Assembly (NCBI GenBank): GCA_025055235.1
Contig: JANWYN010000142.1
Location: forward strand, 1-56,430
Direction of reading: 5' to 3'
DNA: 56,430 bases
From: Candidatus Roseilinea sp.
GTDB taxonomy: Bacteria; Chloroflexota; Anaerolineae; J036; Brachytrichaceae
In this document: positions 37,018 to 45,708 of the stretch, piece by piece
Position numbering within the stretch: position 1 is the first letter of the stretch
Layout: each line of letters begins with the position of its first letter
Translations under genes and position numbers: made by a program
The notes under the pieces: model-generated
Databases searched by the model: none
Told to the model about the DNA's origin: nothing
The model's input: only the letters and a program-made list of their open reading frames with translations

Positions 37018-37353
37018 TCACGCCCGGCCGGGCCTTTTGTGCGGGGTGCGCGCCGGCGTGCGGTGCGTGCGGCGGACGCTGCCGGCTGCGCCGAAGACAT
37101 GCAGCAATTCCGCGACCACGCGCTCGCGCTCGTGCGGGTCGTCGCTGCGAATGGCGGTGGTGACGCAGGTGTTCAAATGCTCGGCGAGCAACGCTGCGTT
37201 GAAACGCTCCAACGCTTGCTGGATGGCTTTCACTTGGTTGATGACATCAATGCAGTATGCGTCGTCTTCAACCATGCGCTGTACGCCGCGCACATGTCCC
37301 TCAATCGTCTTCAGTCGGGTGAGCAGGTCTTTCTTCGTTGTCTCGCTGGCCAT
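37018..37353 (-). CDS. csoR: CsoR-family copper-sensing repressor
   Basis: The 111-residue all-helical repressor shows the Cu(I) ligands Cys34 (AYCIDV), His59 and Cys63 (AEHLNTC), the C-H-C signature of CsoR. The N-terminal RLKTIEGHVRGVQRMV is the family DNA-binding helix. CsoR leaves DNA when Cu(I) binds. It is divergent from copZ-copA, and a 21-bp palindrome lies between them. The C-terminus is basic (RRTHRTPARTPHKRPGRA), a little longer than usual. A TATA-like box lies only a few bases before the ATG, suggesting a short or leaderless transcript. Confidence 0.92.
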   Translation of the reverse strand: MASETTKKDLLTRLKTIEGHVRGVQRMVEDDAYCIDVINQVKAIQQALERFNAALLAEHLNTCVTTAIRSDDPHERERVVAELLHVFGAAGSVRRTHRTPARTPHKRPGRA

Positions 37354-37372
37354 GTCGTATAATCTTCTCTAG

Positions 37373-37393
37373 CCCCTCCCCCAGGGGGAGGGG
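37373..37393. promoter_or_regulatory. Candidate CsoR operator
   Basis: CCCCTCCCCC-A-GGGGGAGGGG is a perfect 21-bp palindrome centred at 37383 between csoR and copZ. G/C-tract palindromes are typical for CsoR. It would also overlap the -35 region of the csoR promoter. A caution: similar C/G-tract palindromes occur as dispersed repeats. Confidence 0.55.
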
Positions 37394-37410
37394 TAAGCAA
37401 AGTATACCTG

Positions 37411-37641
37411 ATGGATGAACACATGAATACGAAGACCTTTCGTATCCCCAACATCGGCTGCGACGGCTGCATCCGCACCATTCAGAACGAATTGAGGGAT
37501 GTGCCCGGCGTAATTTCGGTGCAGGCCGACCTGGCGACCAAGACGGTCACCGTCGCGTGGAACGACCCGGCGCGCTGGGACGCTATCCGAGCAAGGCTCA
37601 TCGAGATCAACTACCCGCCCGAAGAACCGATCGCGCTTTAG
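37411..37641 (+). CDS. copZ: Copper chaperone, heavy-metal-associated domain
   Basis: A 76-residue ferredoxin-like HMA protein. The metal site is GCDGC (residues 17-21), a variant of MxCxxC in which Ile-Gly precedes the first Cys. It would carry Cu(I) to the CopA ATPase. An ATG at 37423 (MNTKTFRIP) is an alternative start. Its stop codon abuts the copA ATG with no gap. Confidence 0.88.
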   Translation: MDEHMNTKTFRIPNIGCDGCIRTIQNELRDVPGVISVQADLATKTVTVAWNDPARWDAIRARLIEINYPPEEPIAL

Positions 37642-40155
37642 ATGCATTCGATCGAATTGCCCATCACGGGCATGACGTGCGCTAACTGCGCCAACACGAT
37701 CGAGCGCGTGTTGCGTAAGACGCCCGGCGTGGCCGACGCCTCGGTCAACTTCGCCGGCGAGCACGCCTCGATAGCGTTCGATCCGGCGCAGGTCTCGCCG
37801 GCACAGATCATCGAACGCGTGCGAGCAGCAGGCTACGACGTGCCCCTTGCGCATGTCGAGTTGCCAATTGTGGGCATGACGTGCGCCAACTGCGCCAACA
37901 CGATCGAGCGCGTCGTGAAGAAGCTGCCCGGCGTCGTCGCCGTCAACGTCAACCTGGCTGGCGAGCGTGCCTTCGTGGATTACTTGCCCGGTGCGACGAG
38001 CATCGCCGAGATCATTGCAGCGATCCGCGCAGCCGGCTACGACGTGCCAACGCAGGCTGCCGCGACCGGCCAGGCGTCGCCGCTGGAAATCGAGCGCGCC
38101 GCACGCCGCGCAGAGATCGCCGATCGCAGGCGCCGCATGATCGTCGGCCTCATCTTCGCCCTGCCGGCCTTCGTGCTGAGCATGGGCCGCGACCTCGGCC
38201 TGCTGGCCGCGCTGCTCGGGCCGAACTTCGCGCCGATGACCGGCGAGATGGCTGGGCATGGCATGCCGGAGCATGTCGCGATCAACTGGCTCTTGTTCGC
38301 GCTCGCCCTGCCGGTGCAGCTCTACACCGGCTGGCCGTATTACCGTCACGGCTACCAGGCGTTGCGCAACGGCGCGCCGAACATGGACGTGCTGGTCGCG
38401 CTCGGCTCCAGCGTCGCCTTCGCGTACTCCGTCTTCGTTCTGCTCAGCAGGAGCGGCGGGCACGTCTACTTCGAAACCTCGGCGGCGATCCTGGCGCTGA
38501 TCAGCGTGGGCAAGTATCTAGAAGCGCGCGCCAAAGGGCGCACGAGCGCCGCGATCGAGCACTTGATCGGTCTAGCGCCGAAGACGGCGCGTGTGTTACG
38601 CGCCAGAGATTCCGCCGAGGGCGACGCCTATGAAGAAATCGAAACGCCGATCGAGCAGATCGCCGTCGGCGACGTGATCGTGGCGAGGCCGGGCGAGCGC
38701 ATCGCGGCGGACGGCGTGGTGATTGCCGGGCGCTCTGCCGTGGACGAGAGCATGATCACCGGCGAGAGCGTGCCGCGCGACAAGCAGCCGGGCGACCCGG
38801 TGACCGCCGGCACGCTGAACAAGGAAGGCGCGCTGCGCTACGAAGCGGTGCGCGTCGGCCAGGACACGACGCTGGCGCAGATCATCCGCCTGGTCGAACA
38901 GGCGCAGGGCAGCAAGGCGCCCATCCAAGCGCTGGCCGACCGGATCTCGGCGATCTTCGTGCCGGTGGTGCTCGCAATCGCCGCGCTCACCTTCATTGCG
39001 TGGTTGCTACTGGGCGGCGACTTCCAGCGCGCCATGATCAACGCCGTGGCCGTGCTGGTCATCGCCTGTCCGTGTGCGCTCGGCCTGGCAACGCCGACCG
39101 CGATCATGGTCGGCATGGGCAGAGGCGCAGAACTCGGCATCTTGTTTAAGAACAGCACGGCACTGGAACAGGCGGCGAAGATCGGCGTGGTCGTGCTCGA
39201 CAAGACCGGCACGCTCACCCAAGGCAAGCCGGCTGTGACCGAGGCGATCAGCTTCACCGGCGCGCCGCCCGAATTTGCGCTGGCGCTCGCGGCCAGCGCC
39301 GAGAAGCACAGCGAGCATCCCCTTGCGCAGGCCATCGTCGAGGCTGCCGAAGCGCGCCGGCTGCCGCTCGCGCCGGCGGATCGCTTTCAGGCGCTGCCCG
39401 GCCGTGGCGTCACAGCGCTCGTCGCAAACGGCTCGACGCCGAATGGCGCGCACCACCTCGTCGCGGTCGGCAACCTCAAGCTCATGCAGATGCAAGGCGT
39501 CGCCGTGGATGCCCAGGCCGGCCAGACCGTCGCCGGGCTGCAAGCAGCGGGCCGGACGGTGATGCTGGTCGCGATGGATGGCGCGCTGATTGCCGTGATT
39601 GGGCTGATGGATGCGCCGCGGCCGGAAGCTCAGGCCGGCGTCGCCGAACTCAAACGGCGTGGCATCCACACGATCATGTTGACCGGCGACAACGCGCAGG
39701 CGGCTCAGGCTATTGCGCAAGCGGTCGGTGTGGACGAGTTCATCGCCGAGGTGCTGCCCGCCGGTAAAGCGGCTCAGATCGCAACGCTGCAAGCAGCCGG
39801 GCGCGGCAAAGTGGCGATGGTTGGCGACGGGCTCAACGACGCACCGGCGCTGGCACAAGCCGATGTTGGCATCGCCATCGGTGCCGGCGCAGATGTCGCC
39901 ATCGAAGCGGCGGATATCACGCTGGTGCGCAACGACCTGCGCGGCGTGGCTCAAGCGATTGACCTTGCCCGGCTGACCGTGCGCGGCATTCGGCAAAACC
40001 TGTTTTGGGCCTTCTTCTACAACGTGCTGCTGATCCCCGCGGCGGCGCTCGGCGTCTTTCAGCAATACGGGCCGATCCTCGCCGCCGGCGCGATGGCGTT
40101 CAGCTCGCTGTTCGTGATCGGCAACAGCCTGCGCCTGCGCCGGGCGCAGGTGTAA
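37642..40155 (+). CDS. copA: Cu(I)-exporting P1B-type ATPase
   Basis: The 837-residue pump has two N-terminal HMA domains (GMTCANC at Cys13/16 and Cys81/84). Eight membrane segments follow; the metal-site helix reads IACPCALGLATP. The actuator has TGES, the phosphorylated Asp is in DKTGTLTQGK, the nucleotide domain has SEHPLAQAI and the hinge has GDGLNDAPAL. The last membrane segments hold YNVLLIPAAALG and MAFSSLFVIGNSLRL, the Asn/Tyr and Met/Ser residues of Cu+ selectivity. It exports Cu(I) from the cytoplasm and is probably controlled by the divergent CsoR. Confidence 0.97.
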   Translation: MHSIELPITGMTCANCANTIERVLRKTPGVADASVNFAGEHASIAFDPAQVSPAQIIERVRAAGYDVPLAHVELPIVGMTCANCANTIERVVKKLPGVVAVNVNLAGERAFVDYLPGATSIAEIIAAIRAAGYDVPTQAAATGQASPLEIERAARRAEIADRRRRMIVGLIFALPAFVLSMGRDLGLLAALLGPNFAPMTGEMAGHGMPEHVAINWLLFALALPVQLYTGWPYYRHGYQALRNGAPNMDVLVALGSSVAFAYSVFVLLSRSGGHVYFETSAAILALISVGKYLEARAKGRTSAAIEHLIGLAPKTARVLRARDSAEGDAYEEIETPIEQIAVGDVIVARPGERIAADGVVIAGRSAVDESMITGESVPRDKQPGDPVTAGTLNKEGALRYEAVRVGQDTTLAQIIRLVEQAQGSKAPIQALADRISAIFVPVVLAIAALTFIAWLLLGGDFQRAMINAVAVLVIACPCALGLATPTAIMVGMGRGAELGILFKNSTALEQAAKIGVVVLDKTGTLTQGKPAVTEAISFTGAPPEFALALAASAEKHSEHPLAQAIVEAAEARRLPLAPADRFQALPGRGVTALVANGSTPNGAHHLVAVGNLKLMQMQGVAVDAQAGQTVAGLQAAGRTVMLVAMDGALIAVIGLMDAPRPEAQAGVAELKRRGIHTIMLTGDNAQAAQAIAQAVGVDEFIAEVLPAGKAAQIATLQAAGRGKVAMVGDGLNDAPALAQADVGIAIGAGADVAIEAADITLVRNDLRGVAQAIDLARLTVRGIRQNLFWAFFYNVLLIPAAALGVFQQYGPILAAGAMAFSSLFVIGNSLRLRRAQV

Positions 40156-40280
40156 GCGTCATTCGTTCGTTCATGATGCGGGCGGCCGTCCAGTGTCACC
40201 TTCTGCGCGAACGCGCCTTCCACGAAACGGCCGACGAATCGCGGTGACAAAACGCACCTGGAACGTATTCGATTCGTCAC

Positions 40281-40308
40281 TTGTGAGCCGGTCTTGGGCG
40301 GCTATGCT
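40281..40308 (+). promoter_or_regulatory. Promoter for the lipoprotein gene
   Basis: TTGTGA (40281-40286), 16 bases, TATGCT (40303-40308). The same -10 (TATGCT) and spacing occur before gltB. A perfect AGGAGG (40326-40331) and an ATG at 40339 follow, but this ATG is out of frame with the coding body. Confidence 0.55.
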
Positions 40309-40366
40309 GACTTCAGCTCACTGATAGGAGGCCGAAACATGATCAGAATTATTAAGCACAGGTGCT

Positions 40367-41347
40367 GTGCTCATCGCCTCTGGAACGGTCATGGTGAACT
40401 GTGCGCTGCCACCGCTGCCGGCGCGCACGCCTCCACCGATGGCAAGCCCTGTCGCTCCGGCAGCCACTGCACAGGCCCCGCGCGCAGCCGAGGAAGAGGA
40501 GGCACTGTTGCGCGAGTTGGCGCTTCGGCTGAGCGCGCTATCGTATTTCTTCTTCGGCGATACGCCGCCCCCGCCCGAACTCTTCGTCGGCCGCATACCC
40601 ACGCCATTCCCCGCCGATCTGCCGATCCCGGAGGGCGCACGAGTCATCGGCGGAATCGCGCGCGGCGACTGGGCCGCAGAGTTGGCCGTGGACGTCACAC
40701 AATCGCCTGATGACGCGATCGCATTCGTCGAAGCGAAGCTGACGGCAGCCGGCTGGCAGACGCCCACCTTGGCCTATGAAGCCGGCGGCTTTGTCGTTGC
40801 GCCATACCGGACCAAGACCTTTTGCCTAAGCGAAGATGGCCCGGCCATCTTCGTCACCGCACGAAAACTCGCTACCGGCACAACTGACCTGCGCTACATG
40901 CTGCAAACGTTCAAAGATCAACCGAGCAATGTCTATACAGCTTGCAAACAACCGCCGTCCCCATATATATGGCCGATGGAGCTTCCTGCGCTCGTCAAGC
41001 CAGAAGGTGCCAAGCAATTTTCGATGGGCGGCGGTGGGACGGAGAATACATACTCTCAAGCCGTGTCCATCGAGACCGAGCTGAGCGTCCAGGCGCTGCG
41101 CGAACACTACGACGCGCAACTGCGAGAGGCCGGCTGGCAAGCTCAGGAGCGCGGCGGGGACAACCGCGCTGCTGGGAGCACGTGGACCTTCACAGATCGG
41201 CGCGGCCAACCACAGCAAGGCATGCTATTCGTGCTGCAGCAGGATGCGTCGAAGCCGGAGAAGTTCGTCTACTTGCAGGTGACGCGCAGCATAGGCAGCG
41301 CGTCCGGTGCGACTGCTCCGCGCGAGACCATCAGGCAGTCGCCTTAG
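40367..41347 (+). CDS. Uncharacterised lipoprotein with frameshifted signal peptide
   Basis: I do not recognise the family. The body holds two segments that look alike, SPDDAIAFVEAKLTAAGWQTP and SVQALREHYDAQLREAGWQAQ, which match the pattern of small domains in exported proteins of unknown function. The in-frame GTG at 40367 gives VLIASGTVMVNCALPP, the hydrophobic part of a lipoprotein signal, but no charged start. The promoter, AGGAGG and ATG at 40339 (MIRIIKHR) give the charged start in another frame. A one-base shift between 40340 and 40366 would join them into a normal signal peptide. Mature residues 25-50 are Pro/Ala-rich. Confidence 0.7.
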   Translation: MLIASGTVMVNCALPPLPARTPPPMASPVAPAATAQAPRAAEEEEALLRELALRLSALSYFFFGDTPPPPELFVGRIPTPFPADLPIPEGARVIGGIARGDWAAELAVDVTQSPDDAIAFVEAKLTAAGWQTPTLAYEAGGFVVAPYRTKTFCLSEDGPAIFVTARKLATGTTDLRYMLQTFKDQPSNVYTACKQPPSPYIWPMELPALVKPEGAKQFSMGGGGTENTYSQAVSIETELSVQALREHYDAQLREAGWQAQERGGDNRAAGSTWTFTDRRGQPQQGMLFVLQQDASKPEKFVYLQVTRSIGSASGATAPRETIRQSP

Positions 41348-41397
41348 CAACTTGTCACTTTTAAGACGCGGTCATGCCTGACATGCGGAAATTCATC

Positions 41398-41501
41398 GCG
41401 TCATTCCCCCGCAAGTCCCGTGATCCCCGTGCCGTGAACCGGAACGGGGAATGGGATCGGGGACGCGCTAAAGGCTGCGGGATCACAGGACAGGAATCCA
41501 G
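41398..41501 (+). repeat. REP-like palindromic element, copy 1
   Basis: The element begins CGTCATTCCCCCGCAAG and ends GGATCACAGGACAGGAATCC. The ends match the common GTCATTCCCGCGAAAG ... GGGAATCCAG dispersed palindrome. An opposite copy lies at 53430-53508. Confidence 0.75.
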
Positions 41502-41560
41502 CCGATGTGCCTTCTAGATGTCCGCCTTCGCGCTGATCGTTGCACAGAACTTCTGTGTTA

Positions 41561-41682
41561 GGAAGGAAGCCCGGCGCTAAACCACTGGGCTAAGGGTACG
41601 GGCGGGCTTCGGTAGGCTTCGGCGCGGGCTTCGGCAAGCTCAGCCCGCGCGATGGTCATCCCACCAGCCGCAGGCGTGAAGC
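41561..41682 (+). repeat. Dispersed ~120-bp repeat, copy 2
   Basis: Matches the reverse complement of 25221-25342. It contains tandem GGGCTTCGG units (41604-41635). Together with the element at 41398 it fills the 459-base gap between the lipoprotein and Gfo/Idh/MocA genes; no gene is seen there. Confidence 0.8.
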
Positions 41683-41806
41683 CTCGGCTACAACACGGAT
41701 TTGCGCATCGCCTGCCTCCTTCAGCGCGGACCGTTCATGGCCGCGCTGCCTTGCGCCGGCGCGCTCCCTACCCTATCATCCCGCCAGCACCTGACGAGGA
41801 GGCATC

Positions 41807-42961
41807 ATGACAACGCATCTACAAGTGGGCGTGATCGGCACCGGCTTCATCGGTCCGGCCCACGTCGAGGCACTGCGGCGGCTGGGCATCCGCGTGAAGG
41901 GCATCGCCGGCAGCAGCACCGAACGCGCCGCGCCCAAGGCCGAGGCGCTGAACATCGAGACGGTGTATGACTCGGCAGAGGCGCTGATCGCCGATCCGGA
42001 CATCGCCGTCGTGCACATCACCTCGCCGAACCATCTGCACTACCCGCAGGCCAAGGCGGCGCTGCTGGCCGGCAAGCATGTGGTGTGCGAGAAGCCGCTG
42101 GCGATGAACACGCGCGAATCGGCGGAGCTGGTCGCACTGGCCAAGGAACGCCGGCGGGTCAACGCGGTCAACTTCAACATCCGCTTCTACCCGCTCGCCC
42201 ATCAGGCCAAGGCGATGGTGCAGCGTGGCGACCTGGGCGACGTGCGCATCGTGCACGGCTCGTACCTGCAAGACTGGCTGCTGTTGCCGACGGACTGGAA
42301 CTGGCGGCTGGAGCCGGAGCTGGGCGGCGAGATGCGCGCAGTGGCCGACATCGGCTCGCACTGGCTCGACCTGATGACCTTCGTGACCGGCCTGCGCGTC
42401 GAGGCGGTGTGCGCGGACTTCGCCACGTTCATCCCCGTCCGCAAGAAGCCGGCTAAGCCGATTGACACGTTCACCGGCAAGCTGCAGACCGCTACCGACA
42501 CGGTGGATCAACCCATTCGCACCGAGGACTACGCGACGATCCTGCTGCGCTACGAGGGCGGCGCGCGCGGCACGCTGACCGTCTCGCAGGTGAGCGCCGG
42601 CCGCAAGAACCGGCTGTTCTTCGAGATCAACGGCGCGAAGTCGTCGCTGGCCTGGGATAGCGAGCGGCCCAACGAATTGTGGATCGGCCATCGCGAGCGA
42701 CCGAACGAAGTGTTGCTGAAAGACCCATCGCTGCTGGACCCGCTGGCGCGCCAGTTTGCCTCTTACCCGGGCGGCCACAACGAGGGCTTCCCCGATACGT
42801 TCAAGCAGCTCTATGTCGCGGTGTATCGCTACTTGCAAGCCGGCGATTTCGACGCGACGCCGGACTTCCCGACGTTCGAAGACGGACACTATGAACTCAC
42901 GCTCGGCGAAGCGATCTTGCAGAGCGCAAGGGAGCGGCGCTGGGTCGAAGTGGGAGATTAA
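41807..42961 (+). CDS. Gfo/Idh/MocA-family oxidoreductase
   Basis: A 384-residue NAD(P)-dependent enzyme for sugars or cyclitols. The Rossmann motif is [16 protein letters not shown]. The family motif with the catalytic Lys is CEKPLA, and the C-terminal alpha/beta domain has [16 protein letters not shown] with a conserved Asp/His. GAGGAGG precedes the ATG by seven bases. The sugar-isomerase gene follows after 20 bases, so both probably act in one sugar-catabolic path. The substrate is undetermined. Confidence 0.92.
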   Translation: MTTHLQVGVIGTGFIGPAHVEALRRLGIRVKGIAGSSTERAAPKAEALNIETVYDSAEALIADPDIAVVHITSPNHLHYPQAKAALLAGKHVVCEKPLAMNTRESAELVALAKERRRVNAVNFNIRFYPLAHQAKAMVQRGDLGDVRIVHGSYLQDWLLLPTDWNWRLEPELGGEMRAVADIGSHWLDLMTFVTGLRVEAVCADFATFIPVRKKPAKPIDTFTGKLQTATDTVDQPIRTEDYATILLRYEGGARGTLTVSQVSAGRKNRLFFEINGAKSSLAWDSERPNELWIGHRERPNEVLLKDPSLLDPLARQFASYPGGHNEGFPDTFKQLYVAVYRYLQAGDFDATPDFPTFEDGHYELTLGEAILQSARERRWVEVGD

Positions 42962-42981
42962 CAACGCCACAGGAGCAAACC

Positions 42982-43896
42982 ATGAAACTCGGACTGATGA
43001 GCGCGGCGCTGCCGCGATTGACGCTGGAACAGTTGGCCGAATGGGCCGCCGGCAACGGTTTCGACATGTTGGAGCTGGCGTGCTGGCCGGTGAGCAAGGC
43101 CGAGCGGCGCTACGCCGGCGTGACGCACATTGACGTTACGACGCTGTCGAAATCGAAGGCCAACGCGATTCGGGCGCTGATGCGCAAACACAACTTGGCG
43201 ATCTCGTCGCTGGGCTACTACCCCAACCCGCTGCATCCCGACGCGAGCCACCGCGAAGCGGTGATCGAACACCTGAAGAAGGTGATCGTCGCGGCGCAGA
43301 TGCTGGATGTGCCGGTCGTCGGCACGTTCGTCGGGCGCGACAAGAACAAGACGCTGGAAGCTAACCTTGACGCGTTCGCCCAGGTCTGGCCGCCGATTGT
43401 CAAGTTCGCCACTAATCACGGCGTCAAGATCGCCATCGAGAACTGCCCGATGATCTTCAGCAACGACGAATGGCCGGGCGGCAACAACCTGGCTATCTCG
43501 CCGGCCGTCTGGCGCAAGATGTTCGAGATCATCCCCGACGCCAACTTCGGCCTCAACCTCGACCCGTCGCATCTGCTGTGGCAAATGATTGATTACGAGC
43601 GTGTGGTGTACGAGTTCCGCGACCGTATCTTCCACGTGCACGCCAAAGACATGGAGATCAATCGCGAGCAGCTCTACCAGCGCGGCGTGTTGTCGCTCGG
43701 CATGGGCTGGCAGATCCCGCGCCTGCCGGGCCTGGGCGAGGTGAACTGGGGACGCTTCATCAGCGCGCTGTACGCCGTCGGCTACGACTACGTGCTGAGC
43801 ATCGAGCACGAAGACCGCGCCTTCGAGAAGACCGAGGATCTGGTCAAGCGCGGCTTTTTGATCGCGCGCGACGTGCTGCGGCCCTACCTGCACTGA
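42982..43896 (+). CDS. Sugar phosphate isomerase/epimerase (xylose isomerase-like TIM barrel)
   Basis: The 304-residue protein shows the TIM-barrel AP endonuclease 2 family pattern. Metal-binding residues are in VKIAIENCPM (Glu), NLDPSHLLWQ (Asp, His), VHAKDMEI (His, Asp) and VLSIEHEDRAF (Glu). Members isomerise or epimerise sugars or keto-sugars and commonly pair with Gfo/Idh/MocA enzymes, as here. The ATG follows AGGAG. Confidence 0.9.
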   Translation: MKLGLMSAALPRLTLEQLAEWAAGNGFDMLELACWPVSKAERRYAGVTHIDVTTLSKSKANAIRALMRKHNLAISSLGYYPNPLHPDASHREAVIEHLKKVIVAAQMLDVPVVGTFVGRDKNKTLEANLDAFAQVWPPIVKFATNHGVKIAIENCPMIFSNDEWPGGNNLAISPAVWRKMFEIIPDANFGLNLDPSHLLWQMIDYERVVYEFRDRIFHVHAKDMEINREQLYQRGVLSLGMGWQIPRLPGLGEVNWGRFISALYAVGYDYVLSIEHEDRAFEKTEDLVKRGFLIARDVLRPYLH

Positions 43897-43911
43897 TGGA
43901 ATCGTAATCAC

Positions 43912-43972
43912 GAATCATCAATCATCAATCATTAATCATGAATCATGATTAATGATTGATGATTGATGATTG
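43912..43972. repeat. Near-perfect 28-bp-arm heptamer palindrome (AATCATN)
   Basis: The left arm (43912-43939) is a series of AATCATC/AATCATT heptamers. The right arm (43945-43972) mirrors it with TGATTGA-type units; 27 of 28 positions pair around a GAATC loop. The right series runs on to about 43980. It is AT-rich in a GC-rich region and lies between the isomerase stop and the PYROXD2-like gene. Confidence 0.92.
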
Positions 43973-43992
43973 ATGATTGTGGATAGTTCAAC

Positions 43993-45597
43993 ATGCCACC
44001 TCCCTCCGCTATCGCCACGTCCGGTCGAATTGGCTTGCCCGCGCCGATGAAAGAACTGGCAGCGCGAACGTGGGACGTCATTGTCGTCGGTGCAGGACAC
44101 AACGGCCTTGCCTGCGCGGCTTACTTGGCGCGCGCCGGCAAGCGCGTGCTGGTGCTGGAAGCGCGCGAGCGCGTCGGCGGCGCCTGCACGATGGACGAGC
44201 CGTGGCCGGGCGTATACATGTCGCCGTGCGCCTATCTCGCCGGCCTGCTCCATCCACTCGTCATCGAAGAACTCAACTTCAAAAAGTATGGCTACGCGTG
44301 GACGCCGGCGCTCAACGGCCTGTTCGTGCCGTTCGAGGACGGCAGCAGCGTGCAGCTCTACGATGACGCGGAGCGCTGCGAGGCCGAGATCCGCCGGTTC
44401 GCGCCGGGCGACGTGTCCGGCTGGCGCGCCATGCACGATGTGATGACGCGCGCCCGCGACCTGATCCGGCCTGACGGCCCGAACGACCTTTGGCTCAGCC
44501 CGCCTCCCTCGCGTGAGCAGCTCGACGAACGCATCGGCGGCGATGAGGAAGTGCGCGGCTTGCTCTTCGAATGGAGCATGGTCGAGTATGTCGAGCGCTA
44601 CCTGCGCGACGAGCGCTTGCAGATGGCGTACCTTGGCCAAGGCGTGATCGGCACGAATGCCAGCCCGTTCGACCGCGGCACGGCCTCGATCTACTTCCAT
44701 CACAGCTGCGGCCGGCTGGGTGGCTATCCGGGCACGTGGGGCTACGTGAAGGGTGGGATGGGCATGGTGTCGTTCATCCTGTGCGACGCGGCGCAGGAGG
44801 CCGGCGCCATCGTAGCGACCGGCACGCCGGTGGCGCGCATTCATCCCGGCGAAGGCGTGACGCTGGAGGGCGGCGACGTGATTCGCGCGCCGATCGTGGT
44901 GAGCAACGCCGACCCGCAGGTGACGCTGCGCCTGCTCGGCGATCACGCCGAGCCGTGTTGGCGCGAGCAGGTGCAGCGCATCCCGATGCAAGGTTGCACC
45001 GTCAAGCTCAATTTCCTGCTGCGCGAGCTGCCCGACTTCAAGACGCGGCCCGGCCAATGCCAGCCGCATCACTTCGCGCAGATCAACACGCCGCTGACCA
45101 AAGCCGAGTGGCAGGCCGGCTTCGCGGCAGCGCGCCGGGGCGAGTTGCCGCCATGGCTGTGGACAGAGCAGTACTTCCAGACCGTCCACGACACGAGCGT
45201 GATCGCGCCGGATTCGCCGTATCGCGGCTGCCACACCATGAGCGTGTTCGCGCAGTACGTGCCGTACGCGTTTGCCGATGGCCGCAGTTGGGACGAACGC
45301 CGCGAGGAGGTGAAGCAACTGGGCATCGCGTCCATCGCGCGGTTCGTTAGCAACTTCCCTGATGCAGTGATTGACGTCGAGGTGCTCGGCCCGCCGGACA
45401 TCGAGCAGCGCACCGGCCTGACCGGTGGGCATATCTTCCACGGCGAATGCCTGCCCGACTTCATGTGGGACAAGCGCCTGAGCTACAAGACGCCGATGCC
45501 GGGCGTGTACTTGTGCGGCGCGGGCACCTATCCCGGCGGCAGCGTCATCGCCATCAACGGGCGCAATGCGGCGAGGGCCGTACTGGGTGTTGGATAG
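43993..45597 (+). CDS. FAD-dependent oxidoreductase, phytoene desaturase/PYROXD2-like
   Basis: The flavoprotein has the dinucleotide-binding motif DVIVVGAGHNGLACAAYLA and the follow-up LVLEARERVGGAC. The central part has GYPGTWGYVKGGMGMV and the C-terminal FAD motif is GVYLCGAGTYPGGSVIAINGRNAA. It resembles CrtI-type desaturases and the PYROXD2 group, whose substrates are not known; no carotenoid gene lies nearby, so I do not call it crtI. The start is uncertain: 43993 (MPPPSAIATSG) or 44047 (MKELAARTWDV), the latter closer to the fold. The stop codon lies in the 9-mer array that follows. Confidence 0.85.
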   Translation: MPPPSAIATSGRIGLPAPMKELAARTWDVIVVGAGHNGLACAAYLARAGKRVLVLEARERVGGACTMDEPWPGVYMSPCAYLAGLLHPLVIEELNFKKYGYAWTPALNGLFVPFEDGSSVQLYDDAERCEAEIRRFAPGDVSGWRAMHDVMTRARDLIRPDGPNDLWLSPPPSREQLDERIGGDEEVRGLLFEWSMVEYVERYLRDERLQMAYLGQGVIGTNASPFDRGTASIYFHHSCGRLGGYPGTWGYVKGGMGMVSFILCDAAQEAGAIVATGTPVARIHPGEGVTLEGGDVIRAPIVVSNADPQVTLRLLGDHAEPCWREQVQRIPMQGCTVKLNFLLRELPDFKTRPGQCQPHHFAQINTPLTKAEWQAGFAAARRGELPPWLWTEQYFQTVHDTSVIAPDSPYRGCHTMSVFAQYVPYAFADGRSWDERREEVKQLGIASIARFVSNFPDAVIDVEVLGPPDIEQRTGLTGGHIFHGECLPDFMWDKRLSYKTPMPGVYLCGAGTYPGGSVIAINGRNAARAVLGVG

Positions 45598-45704
45598 TGT
45601 CGGGTGGTATCACAGGGTCTCGTTGGTGTCGGATAGTGTCGCTAGTGTCGCCAGCGTATGACACCGTTGACACTACCGACACCGCTAACACTATTGACAC
45701 CAGC
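45586..45704. repeat. 9-base-period inverted repeat (GTGTCGNTA units)
   Basis: The left part has spaced GTGTC units (for example GTGTCGGAT, AGTGTCGCT, AGTGTCGCC). From 45659 the units become GACAC (ACACCGTTG, ACACTACCG, ACACCGCTA, ACACTATTG), mirroring the left part. The period is 9 instead of 7. It provides the stop codon of the upstream gene and ends five bases before the stop of the opposing gene. Confidence 0.85.
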
Positions 45705-45708
45705 GCCA

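Noticed and set aside
43993..45597. crtI phytoene desaturase of carotenoid synthesis
   Set aside because: It has the fold motifs, but there is no carotenoid gene nearby and the general pattern fits PYROXD2-like proteins equally or better.
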